Source: Peribacillus simplex (GTDB taxonomy: Bacteria; Bacillota; Bacilli; Bacillales; DSM-1321). Taken from it: a stretch of 64,000 nt of DNA. Below are positions 1 through 8,414 of the stretch, piece after piece. The translations under genes and the position numbers were made by a program. The DNA lies in NCBI RefSeq assembly GCF_001578185.1, contig NZ_CP011008.1, forward strand, positions 648,001 through 712,000, given 5' to 3'. Below the pieces are notes generated by a model, which saw nothing but the letters and a program-made list of their open reading frames with translations, made no database searches and was not told where the DNA came from. Every line of letters starts with the position of its first letter. Position 1 is the first letter of the stretch.

Positions 1-177
1 TCTCTATTACTAAAACAAGGAGTAGAAAAAGGGGAGTTTAGAAATACGATTAATATTGACGAGGTAGCGGCACTTTTTATAACGAATCTTGAAGGAGCGC
101 TATTTATTTCAGAAACATTGAAGGATGCAACTGTTATCAAGCAAACAGCAAACCATTTTTTTAACTTGCTTCGATAA
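1..177 (+). CDS. TetR-family regulator, C-terminal part
   Basis: The reading frame is open from the first base of the window and stops at TAA 175-177, giving 58 residues, so the gene begins outside. The end of the protein has the helical pattern usual for the C-terminal ligand/dimer domain of TetR regulators (GVEKGEF, then a segment like ITNLEGALFISE). The DNA-binding half is not visible. It lies 58 bp before a fusion gene whose leader carries a long palindrome, so it probably represses that gene and perhaps itself. Family call is moderate because only the tail is seen. Confidence 0.6.
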   Translation, partial: SLLLKQGVEKGEFRNTINIDEVAALFITNLEGALFISETLKDATVIKQTANHFFNLLR

Positions 178-201
178 GAGAAGCATTTTTTTTACATTGA
201 A

Positions 202-221
202 TTAGTACTATGTAGTACTAA
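202..221. promoter_or_regulatory. Palindromic operator of the upstream TetR gene
   Basis: TTAGTACTATGTAGTACTAA is a near-perfect 20-bp palindrome; each TAGTACTA half is itself palindromic. It sits immediately before the ribosome site (AAGGAG) of the gene at 236. The half-site TTAGTA/TACTAA also resembles FapR sites, but the spacing is 3 bp too long for FapR, so the TetR protein encoded just upstream is the more likely ligand. Confidence 0.55.
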
Positions 222-235
222 AAAGGAGCGCGGAT

Positions 236-2092
236 ATGAGGACAATATTTTTAACTGGTGGAACAGGCTTTATTGGGAGGCAATTAGTGGAGGAATTAAC
301 TAAAGAGGAAGTTATGATTTTTCTTTTAGTTAGGTCAAAAAGTAAGGCAACACGCATTTTTCAAGAAAAAGGTATTGTAAATGAGGCAGCCATGCACTTT
401 ATTGAAGGTGATTTAACGAAAACAGATTTAGGTTTAAGTGATGAAGATAAGGATAGGATATTAAAAACGGATGTGATTATTCACGCGGGTGGACCAATGG
501 ATATTAAAGCGACAGAGCAAGAGGCAGTTTCTGTAATTTTAAACGGTGCCAAGCATATCGGTGAATTAGCTAAAAGTATTCATCAATTGAAGGGCTTGCA
601 GCAATTTATTCATATAGTAGGTTATATGAGCCCCTTGAATGATAAAAGTAGCATGGTTACGATTGATGTGTTTAAGGAAGGCAACGATTATTTGAAAATA
701 AAAAATTCCTATGAAAGAACAAAATTTTTAGCAGATCTTTATATTCGCCAGCAGGCATCTGAAATAGGCTATCCGCTTTCTGTGATTAATCCACCAACTG
801 TAGTCGGCAGTAGTAAAACAGGGAGTACGGAGCAAGTAGCAGGCTTAGGCTTGCTTGTGACGAGTATGCGAAGAGGGCTAATGCCAGTTGTTCCTGGAGG
901 TAAGGGGTATAGATTACCACTTATTTCAAACGATGAGCTAGCGAAGTTTATTGTGCAGGTTTTTAAGCAGGAGCAACCGTCTATTCAAACATATACACTT
1001 GTTCAAGACAAACAGCTTGATCCAAATATGTCTGAATTATTAGGAGTTATGTCAGAAAGTATGAATATGGTAGCACCTAAAATCTCTGTACCCATTCCTT
1101 TCATGAAGGCACTTATGAAAAGTGGGGTAAGTAAAATAACACAAATTCCATCGGATGGACTGAACTTTATTACAAATAGGAAGTTTTCAAATGATTCATC
1201 GAAAAAAATCATGGGAGGGGATTGGTTTAAGAAGACGAGTGTAATGAAATTTTTCCCAGCCGTCGTAGCGGATTTGGATTATCGCTTGATGTATCAAAAT
1301 GACCAGCATAATCATGCATTTGAACGAACATTAATCGGAAACACTGTCATTTATCAAATACAAGGAGAGGGTAAGCCGTTTATTTTATTACACGGTTTAT
1401 TGAGCGATGGAGAGGATTTATTTCCTTTAGGACTAGAGCTTCATGAAAAAACTGGTCAACCGGTATGGATCCTGGATCTTCCAGGTTTAGGACGTTCCCC
1501 TTTTAAACGAGAGAAAAACCTTCTGGATCTCTATTTGAATGTAGTGAAAGAGTTAATGGGGGAAGCTACTAATGGTGCACATTTGATTGGCCATTCCTTC
1601 GGTGCGGTAATTCTTCTGGAAGCATTAGTACAAGAGTACATTGATACGAAGAATACTATTACTTTACTTCAGCCACCTGTTGCAAAAAGAAATTCTAACT
1701 CGTTTAATGCTCCTCAATTTATGAACAAATGGGCGTTGAAATTGGCAACTGCTAATTTGATAGAGCGATATTTATTAGGTAATGGTCTGTTTGAAAGTAC
1801 GGAGAGCATTCCGGAACATTATATTGCCAAAGTAAGTAGGAGCTTTACTTCGCCTAGAATTTTAAATACAACGGTTCAGCTTAACAGTTTTCTATTGAAA
1901 GACTATCAGGGTGATTTTAATAAAGTACAAAGGTATAATCTTCATATTATTTGGGGAGATCATGATAGAAGCTATTTTGCTCCATTGCATCTTGGTAAGG
2001 TTGATATTGTTCCATATGGTCATCATTTCCCTCTTAGCCATCCGAGGGAAACGGCTGATTTGGTTATAAAAAATAGTAGTACTAGCAGATGA
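236..2092 (+). CDS. Fusion protein: NAD-dependent epimerase/SDR domain + alpha/beta hydrolase
   Basis: 618 residues with two enzyme domains. Residues 1-345 form an extended SDR/epimerase fold: nucleotide-binding GGTGFIG at 8-14 and the catalytic pair Y159-x3-K163. Residues 365-618 are an alpha/beta hydrolase: HG oxyanion motif at 386-387, nucleophile elbow GHSFG (S454), a likely acid at D575 or D577 (WGDHD) and histidine in GHHFP (H596/H597). Each domain keeps its catalytic residues, so both may work, perhaps reducing an acyl or sterol-like substrate and then hydrolysing an ester. The substrate is unknown. ATG 236 follows AAGGAGCGCGGAT. Apparently controlled by the adjacent TetR gene through the palindrome at 202-221. 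Confidence 0.8.
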   Translation: MRTIFLTGGTGFIGRQLVEELTKEEVMIFLLVRSKSKATRIFQEKGIVNEAAMHFIEGDLTKTDLGLSDEDKDRILKTDVIIHAGGPMDIKATEQEAVSVILNGAKHIGELAKSIHQLKGLQQFIHIVGYMSPLNDKSSMVTIDVFKEGNDYLKIKNSYERTKFLADLYIRQQASEIGYPLSVINPPTVVGSSKTGSTEQVAGLGLLVTSMRRGLMPVVPGGKGYRLPLISNDELAKFIVQVFKQEQPSIQTYTLVQDKQLDPNMSELLGVMSESMNMVAPKISVPIPFMKALMKSGVSKITQIPSDGLNFITNRKFSNDSSKKIMGGDWFKKTSVMKFFPAVVADLDYRLMYQNDQHNHAFERTLIGNTVIYQIQGEGKPFILLHGLLSDGEDLFPLGLELHEKTGQPVWILDLPGLGRSPFKREKNLLDLYLNVVKELMGEATNGAHLIGHSFGAVILLEALVQEYIDTKNTITLLQPPVAKRNSNSFNAPQFMNKWALKLATANLIERYLLGNGLFESTESIPEHYIAKVSRSFTSPRILNTTVQLNSFLLKDYQGDFNKVQRYNLHIIWGDHDRSYFAPLHLGKVDIVPYGHHFPLSHPRETADLVIKNSSTSR

Positions 2093-2260
2093 TAGTGTGG
2101 GGTAAATACAAAAAAAGTGCGTAGTAAGATTGTTCGTTCAAAGTTTGGTTTAACATCATCGGTTGTCCTGTATCCAATAATAAAAGAAAATAGTATTTTT
2201 TGCTTGGATTAGCTTAATCATAGGTGCATTATCATATTGCTTCTTATGTATTTTCTATTA

Positions 2261-3130
2261 GGGGTACCACATGCCCATCAAGCTAACAACATAAATTACA
2301 AGATACGAGTTGATCATTGTTTTAAAACAAACGAGTAATGAAAAAGTAGCCATGCCAAAAAAGCCTATTAAAACGAGATTTTTTTGCTAGGCAGCTTGTC
2401 TATTCTTCACTGTCGTTTCATACACAACCCCTAGAATATCAAAGACGGTCATCTTCTTATACCGATGACATTTACGACCGTTCTTTTTGAGCAGCTGATA
2501 AAGGCGATGCAGAATTTTCAAAAGTTCTTTTGTGCCAACTGCTATCGCTTGAAAAAGTAACGGAAAGTAATCTTTAATCATATAAATTGCTTTGTATTCA
2601 CTCAGCTCCTGCTTTTTCTTTTCAAGCAGAAGCTGTCGCATTTGAAACATCGTAGAAGAACAGAGGAGAATGCCAATGAGTTGTCCATATAAATGGCACT
2701 CTAGGCGTTCTCTTTTCATATTTTTACATTCATCTATTTCAAAGAATGACTTCCACGTTTTAAACAAAATCTCAATCTGCCAACGAAGTGAGTACAATGA
2801 ATGCACGTAATTCGTCGGTATTTCTTCTAGCGACGTGTTCGTGATATATACATTCATGCCCATTAAACGTTTACTTTTATTCTTCATGACAATACCTTTC
2901 TTCTTTTCACGTATCGCTTGGTTTTTCAGTCGTGTTTGCGTTTGATCGTCAGTTAAACGATGGATAATGACACGTGCCGGAAGCTTCTGATTTTGGCCAA
3001 TGTTTGCCTCGGAGACTTCCATCGTTTCACCAGTAGTTAGACCAGACATCATTTGTGTCATATCAAGCTGGATGTATTCTGTTGCTTTTTTAACGTGCCA
3101 TTTTTGAAGTATTTTGGCTCAGGGTTCTTG
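2261..3130 (-). mobile_element. Decayed IS4-family element
   Basis: One end is seen at 2261-2287 (GGGGTACCACATGCCCATCA, then AGCTAAC). The same end sequence, inverted or degenerate, recurs at 8363-8393 and 18521-18740. Inside lies the C-terminal part of an IS4-type transposase on the minus strand. The other end is missing, so this copy is a relic. Confidence 0.6.
2387..3120 (-). pseudogene. IS4-family transposase, C-terminal remnant
   Basis: An open minus-strand frame of about 240 codons, preceded by an in-frame TGA near 3122. It contains the IS4 signature Y-x2-R-x3-E-x6-K (YSLRWQIEILFKTWK), which carries the last acidic residue of the DDE triad. The N-terminal half with the first two aspartates is absent, so it cannot be an active transposase. 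An internal ATG at 3061 could be mistaken for a start. Confidence 0.75.
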
Positions 3131-3149
3131 ATATAAATGCGTGTATTCA

Positions 3150-3380
3150 ATATCCTGTTTTCTTGTGACACTTAGTACAATTATAGACAACATCTAAAAT
3201 ATTAAAGACTTACTTTTTCTCATAACAGTGGCACTTTCGCCCGTTTTTCTGTAGGAGGATAAACAGGCGAAGCAGGATCACTTGAGTTGGAAGCTTTTGA
3301 TACAATCCGATATAAGCTTCGTAAATTTCGTGGGTTTGTCCTGGTTGTAGCTGGAAGGCAATTGTTACAGAAAAAAAAAC
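3150..3380 (-). pseudogene. Second IS4-family transposase 3' fragment
   Basis: On the minus strand the stretch repeats, in degenerate form, the coding sequence for the C-terminus of the neighbouring IS4 transposase: the segment encoding a cysteine/histidine-rich end and 'ILxVVY'-like residues aligns with 2410-2530. It holds frameshifts and no start. It looks like the tail of another IS4 copy lying head to tail with the first. Confidence 0.5.
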
Positions 3381-3495
3381 GACATTCTTACAAATCTGGA
3401 AAATTGAAAATGGTTGTTTATGAAACTTTCAATATTTATACTTAAAGTTGGTGCTACTTCTTTATTGCAATAGTTAGCAATGTAATTTACAATAT

Positions 3496-3519
3496 GTTTA
3501 AATGATTAAATTCTTAAAC
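3496..3519. promoter_or_regulatory. Possible ArsR operator
   Basis: GTTTAA (3496-3501) and TTAAAC (3514-3519) form an inverted repeat with a 12-bp spacer, just upstream of the ArsR gene. The spacing is usual for ArsR dimers. A TTTAA-rich stretch is also present before the next gene (about 3910-3940). Weak evidence, position only. Confidence 0.3.
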
Positions 3520-3538
3520 GGAAGGTAATGTTAGCGAA

Positions 3539-3850
3539 ATGAACTGTAATGATAAAGTAATGCATATTTTAGAAAATTTAAGACCATGTTTTCAAGGGTT
3601 GGGAGATCCAACTCGTCAGCAAATTGTATCACTTTTAATTGATAAAGATAGCTTGAATGTGACGCAAATTGCGGAGAATATTCCCATGTCAAGACCTACT
3701 GTATCTCATCATTTGAAAATATTGAAACAATCAGGGTTACTTCAAGTTCAGAAAAAAGGTACTGAAATGTATTATTGTCTTGAGTTTAATGAAACAATAA
3801 ATCTGTTAAAAGAACTTGTATCTTTAGTTGAAGATGAATGTAAGAACTAG
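3539..3850 (+). CDS. ArsR-family winged-helix repressor
   Basis: 103 residues, normal length for ArsR. The recognition region MSRPTVSHHLKILKQSGLL (about 50-68) followed by a wing (VQKKGTEMYYCL) is typical. No CxC metal motif is visible in the recognition helix, although two cysteines occur near the ends, so it may sense something other than arsenic. It is followed by its own terminator, then by the saccharopine-dehydrogenase-like gene at 3971 that it may regulate. Confidence 0.85.
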   Translation: MNCNDKVMHILENLRPCFQGLGDPTRQQIVSLLIDKDSLNVTQIAENIPMSRPTVSHHLKILKQSGLLQVQKKGTEMYYCLEFNETINLLKELVSLVEDECKN

Positions 3851-3867
3851 GTACTCATTTATAGTTT

Positions 3868-3892
3868 AGGGACACCTTTTGTCCCTTTTTTT
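3868..3892 (+). terminator. Terminator of the ArsR gene
   Basis: Stem AGGGACA/TGTCCCT with a short loop followed by a run of seven T, 17 bp after the ArsR stop. Confidence 0.75.
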
Positions 3893-3970
3893 AGCGATAA
3901 TATGTTAAAAGGTTTAAGTTTTTAATCGTTTAAATTTATAATCTCACACTAATTATAATGGAGGTTTCAG

Positions 3971-5059
3971 ATGAATAAAAAAACAGTATTAATTGTTGGT
4001 GGGTATGGAGTTGTTGGTAGTCAAATTGCTCGAATTTTACATGATCGACATCCTGATTTGGAAATTAGATTAGGAGGAAGAACCTTAGGGAAAGAGTTAC
4101 CTTTTGAATCAGAGAGAGTAAAAATAGTCAAGGTAGACAACACAATAGATGATCCTTTAAGAAATTTGGATGATAATTTCACATTAGTTGTTAATGCGGT
4201 TAATGACCCTCAAGATAGACTACTCCTATCCGCAGTTCGAAAAAAAATCCCATTGGTTGACATTACTCGTTGGACTGAACGCTTTAAGAGTTCTATTGAT
4301 CGATTAAAAAATGTTGAGGTCCAATCCCCTGTTGTATTAGCTTCAGGGTGGATGGGGGGGACAGCAGCCCTTTTTTCTAAAATTTATTCAAAAGATCTTC
4401 AAGAGGTTACGGTTGATATCAACGCACTATATTCTCTTCAAGACAAAGCAGGACCAAATTCAACAGCGTATATGGACCGGTTAACTATTCCGTTTGAAGT
4501 CAAAGCTCGAGAGGGAATGCGACAGGCTTATCCAATGACTAATCCAATTAAAGTCCGCTTTCCCAACGGTTATATAACCAAATGTTATCGTTTGGATACT
4601 CCCGATCACGTAACCCTGCCAGAATCAATTCAAGCTGTTTCGACTAACTTTCGTATTGCTTTTGATAGTAAAATATCTACATATGGACTGGTTTCTCTGG
4701 TGAATACAGGGATTTGGAAAATGATTAGTGGAGAAAAATTTACCGATTTACGGAAAAATATTCTCTATAAACCCGGAAGGGGAAGTGCACATAACATAGT
4801 TATTCACCTTAAAGGTTATGATGCTACTGGTGTATTGTATAGACGATGTGTGAACATATCAGATCCGTTAGGACAGACACATCTTACTGCTTTAGGAGCA
4901 GCTGTCCAAGCAGAGAACATTTTACAAACATCTGATATTGTGGTTCCGGATTCTGGAATTTACTTTCCGGAAAATCTATTAGATTTGGGTGTGAATGCAT
5001 CCGCAATTTTAGATTTTTATAGGGAATATGGGGTTACTATTACGAAAGAAAATATATAA
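3971..5059 (+). CDS. Saccharopine dehydrogenase-like NAD(P)-binding protein
   Basis: 362 residues. N-terminal Rossmann motif GGYGVVGSQIA (about 10-20) and a GGR motif after the second strand (LGGRTLG) are as in the saccharopine dehydrogenase NADP-binding family. The remainder fits the catalytic-like domain of the bacterial relatives, whose substrates are mostly unknown. ATG 3971 follows GGAGG with 6-nt spacing. The upstream ArsR gene suggests inducible expression. No lysine-biosynthesis neighbours are present, so the lysine role should not be assumed. Confidence 0.75.
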   Translation: MNKKTVLIVGGYGVVGSQIARILHDRHPDLEIRLGGRTLGKELPFESERVKIVKVDNTIDDPLRNLDDNFTLVVNAVNDPQDRLLLSAVRKKIPLVDITRWTERFKSSIDRLKNVEVQSPVVLASGWMGGTAALFSKIYSKDLQEVTVDINALYSLQDKAGPNSTAYMDRLTIPFEVKAREGMRQAYPMTNPIKVRFPNGYITKCYRLDTPDHVTLPESIQAVSTNFRIAFDSKISTYGLVSLVNTGIWKMISGEKFTDLRKNILYKPGRGSAHNIVIHLKGYDATGVLYRRCVNISDPLGQTHLTALGAAVQAENILQTSDIVVPDSGIYFPENLLDLGVNASAILDFYREYGVTITKENI

Positions 5060-5084
5060 AAGGTACCGTTCTATTCGTGGTAGG

Positions 5085-5427
5085 GGTCACCATATCAAAA
5101 AAAGAAAATTGTACGTTTAGACACAATTTTGACACGAATTAAGATGTTTGGTGTACGCTAAGACTATTTTCCAGCTAAATAGGGACTATTTGGCACTGGA
5201 AATTCGATGTTTTTTAAAATATCAACTGGAATATTACTTTCACTAATGGGAAAAGTGACTGTAGTTTGTAAAGATATACCTTTAAGGACAAACCTTTAAG
5301 TCCTGTTAAACCAAGGTTTGTAACGTTTATAAATCTATCAAAAAATATTTACAAACGTTTACTAAGTGCATATCACCTTTATAAACTTCTTAGCGTACAA
5401 TTTTCTTTGCTTGATATGGTGACCCCA
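5085..5427. mobile_element. MITE of 343 bp with 33-bp terminal inverted repeats
   Basis: The left end 5085-5117 (GGGGTCACCATATCAA...) and the right end 5395-5427 are inverted copies differing at only about 2 of 33 positions. There is no open reading frame inside. A degenerate copy of the inner half of this end occurs alone at 10428-10456, showing it is a family. No clear target duplication is visible. Confidence 0.75.
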
Positions 5428-5748
5428 TCAATAAGAATCAATGGTAAAATGATGAGAATTAATTATGCTATGGGGCTGGTCAGTTGTAATTTTATAAAGG
5501 AGTTGTGAAAAGTTGAAATATCGCAAAGCAAATATCGATGATATTGATAAATTGGTCGAGTTAAGAAAAAAGCAATTAGTTGATGAGGGGATAGAACCTA
5601 ATATAGATATTGGTAGAGAACTATATGCTTTCTTTAAAAATAAACTAAGTGAAGGTACTTTAATTCAATGGCTAGTGGAAGATAATGGAGTTAGTATAGT
5701 TTCATGGACACATTTTAGTTAAGTCCTTACAATGATTTTTGAGAGGAT

Positions 5749-6033
5749 GTGTCCGTTTTGGAACGTAAGAATACAGGTAAAAAATATAATAATGAATTCA
5801 AGAAGACTATTGTAGATCTTTATCACTCGGGTAATTCAGTAAGAGAATTAAGTGGCGAATATGGTGTATCAGACGTAACTATTTATAAATGGGTTAAAGA
5901 ATTTACCCCTATCGGTTTAGGGGAAGAGTCTATGACTCCGAAGGAATTAGCCGCCATACAGAAGGAAAACCTTCGGTTAAAGCAGGAAGTTGAAATCTTA
6001 AAAAAGGCTATGGCCATATTCGCGAAAAAATAA
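5749..6033 (+). CDS. IS3-family transposase OrfA
   Basis: 94 residues: an N-terminal helix-turn-helix (YNNEFKKTIVDLYHSGNSV ... SDVTIYKWVKEF) that binds the IS ends, and a C-terminal leucine-zipper-like helix (KELAAIQKENLRLKQEVEIL). The start at 5749 is TTG or GTG-type context; the frame ends in GCG AAA AAA TAA. The run of six A at 6025-6030 would let ribosomes slip back one base into orfB, giving OrfAB transposase. Confidence 0.85.
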   Translation: MSVLERKNTGKKYNNEFKKTIVDLYHSGNSVRELSGEYGVSDVTIYKWVKEFTPIGLGEESMTPKELAAIQKENLRLKQEVEILKKAMAIFAKK

Positions 6034-6092
6034 CCGAGACAGATCTTACCGAATTTATCGAGGAAAATAGGAATCTATACCCTGTACAGAGA

Positions 6093-6908
6093 ATGTGTGA
6101 AGTATTAGAAATCCCAAGAAGCAGCCATTATCAGTCTCTTCAACTTGTAGTATCCAATCGCGAACAGGAAAACAAAGAACTAACGAATAAAATTAATCTC
6201 ATTTACCTAGAAAGCAAGGGACGGTATGGTGCTCCTAAGATACATCAAATCCTATTAACCAAAGGATTTTCCCTCAGTCTAAAGCGTGTTCAACGCTTAA
6301 TGAGCAAGGCGAGTATTCGTTCTATCACGAAGAAAAAATACCGTCCTTATCCATCTAAAGAAAAAGTTATTCAGTTAGATAATTTGCTTAAACGAGACTT
6401 TACCACCCAGACCATTAATGAGAAATGGGTAGCTGATATTACGTATATCCACACGTTAAAAGACGGATGGTGTTATTTAGCTTCTGTATTGGATCTTCAT
6501 TCAAAGAAAATAGTAGGGTATTCCTTTTCACGTTCTATGACGACAGAACTGGTCATAAAAGCTTTCGATAACGCTCACTCTTCACAAAAGCCCTCGGAGG
6601 GCTTAGTTCTTCATACGGATCTTGGCTCACAATATACAAGCAGTGAGTTCACTCAACATACTCAGAATCATCATATTAAGCAATCCTTTAGTCAGAAAGG
6701 TTGCCCGTACGATAATGCCTGTATTGAATCCTTTCATGCGATATTAAAAAAGGAAGAAGTCAACCACGTCCAGTATCTAGATTACCAAACAGCTAAATTA
6801 GCGATATTCCAATTTATTGAAGGTTGGTATAACCGAAAAAGAATTCACAGCAGCTTAGGATATAAAACTCCACAAGCCATTGAAGACCAAATTAGAAATG
6901 CAGCTTAA
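6093..6908 (+). CDS. IS3-family transposase OrfB (DDE)
   Basis: 271 residues from ATG 6093; the same frame is open back to the A-run at 6025, so the functional product is probably the OrfAB fusion. The DDE triad is visible: D in KWVADITY, D in HTDLGSQYTS and E in ACIESFHAILKKE. An N-terminal HTH_21-like region precedes it. Full length for the family. Confidence 0.9.
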   Translation: MCEVLEIPRSSHYQSLQLVVSNREQENKELTNKINLIYLESKGRYGAPKIHQILLTKGFSLSLKRVQRLMSKASIRSITKKKYRPYPSKEKVIQLDNLLKRDFTTQTINEKWVADITYIHTLKDGWCYLASVLDLHSKKIVGYSFSRSMTTELVIKAFDNAHSSQKPSEGLVLHTDLGSQYTSSEFTQHTQNHHIKQSFSQKGCPYDNACIESFHAILKKEEVNHVQYLDYQTAKLAIFQFIEGWYNRKRIHSSLGYKTPQAIEDQIRNAA

Positions 6909-7275
6909 GATTTAACTTTTTTGTGTCCAAAATATTGACTCAAATCCAATAATGAAGAAACTATAGCTTGTGGTGCAGTAATTTTTTATGAATTTCCACC
7001 TTGTTACACCAATAAGACTGGAAAAAAGGCTTATATCACAAATATGTATACTAATGAAAATTATCGTGGGCAAGGAATCGCAACAAACCTGTTAACTAAA
7101 TTGGTTGATGAAGTTAAGATTTCAGGTATCTCACAAATATGGCTTGGGGCTTCAAAAATGGGTAGAACAGTGTATAAGAAGTTTGGTTTTATGGAAACTG
7201 ATGAATTTCTAGAATTACAGTGTTTTTGCCCATCCACCGAAAAAGGGGAATAAGACAAGATATTCCAATGTGGAA

Positions 7276-7320
7276 AAGTAACTCTAAAATCAACCTTTAT
7301 TGTGTATTTTGGAGTTACTT
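7276..7320. terminator. Hairpin after the GNAT gene
   Basis: AAGTAACTC(T)AAAAT and ATTTTGGAGTTACTT pair over about 14 bp. There is no T-run after it, so termination is only possible. The remaining bases to 7545 show no gene. Confidence 0.4.
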
Positions 7321-7545
7321 GACGTTTACTTTTCTACGGAAAGTTGACACTTTTATCCTATGCCCTAAAGGCGGACTGAATTCCTGCATAGGCTTTCCAG
7401 TATCACTGAATTTGTAATGAAAAGTTGTGAACAATTGAAAAAATAATGGCTGAAATAATGAAAGGTGAGAAGGAGTTTATTTCTAATAAGCGAAATATTA
7501 TATTTTATTGTTTTATCCTAAATTATTTGTAAAGGTGGATACATA

Positions 7546-8298
7546 ATGACAGTAAAGAAGCTTTATTTCCTCCCAGCAGGTCGTTGTATGTTGGATCATT
7601 CTTCAGTTAATAGTACACTTACACCGGGTAAACTACTAAACTTACCTGTTTGGTGTTATATTTTGGAGACAGAAGAGGGACTTATTTTAGTAGATACAGG
7701 TATGCCAGAAAGTGCTCTTAATAATGAGAATCTTTTTAAAGGTACATTTGTTGAAGGACAAGTTTTACCTAAAATGAATGAGAACGATAGAATCGTAAAT
7801 ATTTTAAAGCGTGCCGGATATGAGCCAGAAGATCTTCTTTATATCATTAGTTCTCACTTGCATTTTGATCATGCAGGAGGAAATGGTGTTTTTACAAATA
7901 CACCAATTATTGTACAGCGTGCTGAATATGAGGTAGCACTCCACAGAGAGGAATATTTGAAAGAATGTATATTGCCGAATTTAAACTATAAAATCATTGA
8001 AGGGGATTATGAAGTAGTGCCAGGTGTGCAATTAATATATACACCTGGACATACGCCAGGGCATCAGTCATTATTAATTGAGACGGAAAAATCAGGTCCA
8101 GTGTTGCTAACTATTGATGCATCATATACGAAAGAAAACTTTGAAGATGAAGTACCGTTTGCTGGATTTGATTCGGATTTAGCTTTATCTTCAATAAAAC
8201 GTTTAAAAGATGTTGTTAGGAAAGAAAATCCGATTATTTTCTTTGGACATGATATGGAGCAAGAAAAGGGCTGTAAAGTGTTCCCAGATTATTTGTGA
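7546..8298 (+). CDS. aiiA: N-acyl-homoserine lactonase AiiA (quorum quenching)
   Basis: 250 residues, co-linear with the known AiiA enzymes of the Bacillus cereus group. A metallo-beta-lactamase-fold hydrolase that opens the lactone ring of acyl-homoserine lactones. Zinc ligands are in the expected places: H104, H106, D108, H109 in SSHLHFDHAGG, the His of TPGHTPGH (about 169), D of LTIDASY (about 191) and H of FFGHD (about 235), with the catalytic Tyr of DASYT. ATG 7546 follows AAAGGTGG. It stands alone, with its own terminator, between an IS3 insertion and a group II intron. Confidence 0.95.
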   Translation: MTVKKLYFLPAGRCMLDHSSVNSTLTPGKLLNLPVWCYILETEEGLILVDTGMPESALNNENLFKGTFVEGQVLPKMNENDRIVNILKRAGYEPEDLLYIISSHLHFDHAGGNGVFTNTPIIVQRAEYEVALHREEYLKECILPNLNYKIIEGDYEVVPGVQLIYTPGHTPGHQSLLIETEKSGPVLLTIDASYTKENFEDEVPFAGFDSDLALSSIKRLKDVVRKENPIIFFGHDMEQEKGCKVFPDYL

Positions 8299-8308
8299 TA
8301 TAGCATAT

Positions 8309-8344
8309 AAAAAGTCATGGGCTCGTTAGCTCATGACTTTTTGT
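8309..8344 (+). terminator. Terminator of aiiA
   Basis: AAAAAGTCATG(GG) and (C)TCATGACTTTTT form a strong stem ending in T residues, 11 bp past the aiiA stop. Confidence 0.85.
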
Positions 8345-8362
8345 TTTGGGGTGTTATAAAAG

Positions 8363-8393
8363 TCTTAAGTTGATGGGCATGTGATACTACCCC
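8363..8393. repeat. Orphan IS4/MITE-type end
   Basis: TCTTAAGTTGATGGGCATGT followed by GATACTACCCC is the reverse complement of the end seen at 2261-2287. No partner end is close by, so it is a solo relic lying just before the repeat that holds group II intron A. Confidence 0.5.
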
Positions 8394-8414
8394 ATATAGA
8401 ACTAAAAGGTGCTT

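Larger units (their letters stand above)
5682..6952 (+). mobile_element. IS3-family insertion sequence in a GNAT gene
   Basis: The element spans 5686-6948 and is flanked by the 4-bp duplication ATAA (5682-5685 and 6949-6952). The ends share TGGA at the tip and an inner GGACACA...AGTTAA block, so they are imperfect inverted repeats. It carries orfA and orfB joined by a likely -1 frameshift. All parts look intact, so it may still move. Confidence 0.85.
5513..7253 (+). pseudogene. GNAT acetyltransferase gene split by an IS3 element
   Basis: The TTG start at 5513 follows AAAGGAGTTG. The N-terminal 58 codons (5513-5685) and the C-terminal 101 codons (6949-7253) join perfectly in frame once the insertion and one copy of the ATAA duplication are removed. 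The restored protein has the GNAT acetyl-CoA loop (NENYRGQGIATNLL) and the C-terminal TVYKKFGF motif. The gene was intact before a recent insertion. Confidence 0.85.

Noticed and set aside
202-221. FapR site before the SDR/hydrolase fusion
   Set aside because: Half-sites match, but the spacer is 8 rather than 5 bp and a TetR gene is directly upstream.
7061-7417. Short frames around the end of the split GNAT gene
   Set aside because: Shadows of the acetyltransferase reading frame without motifs.
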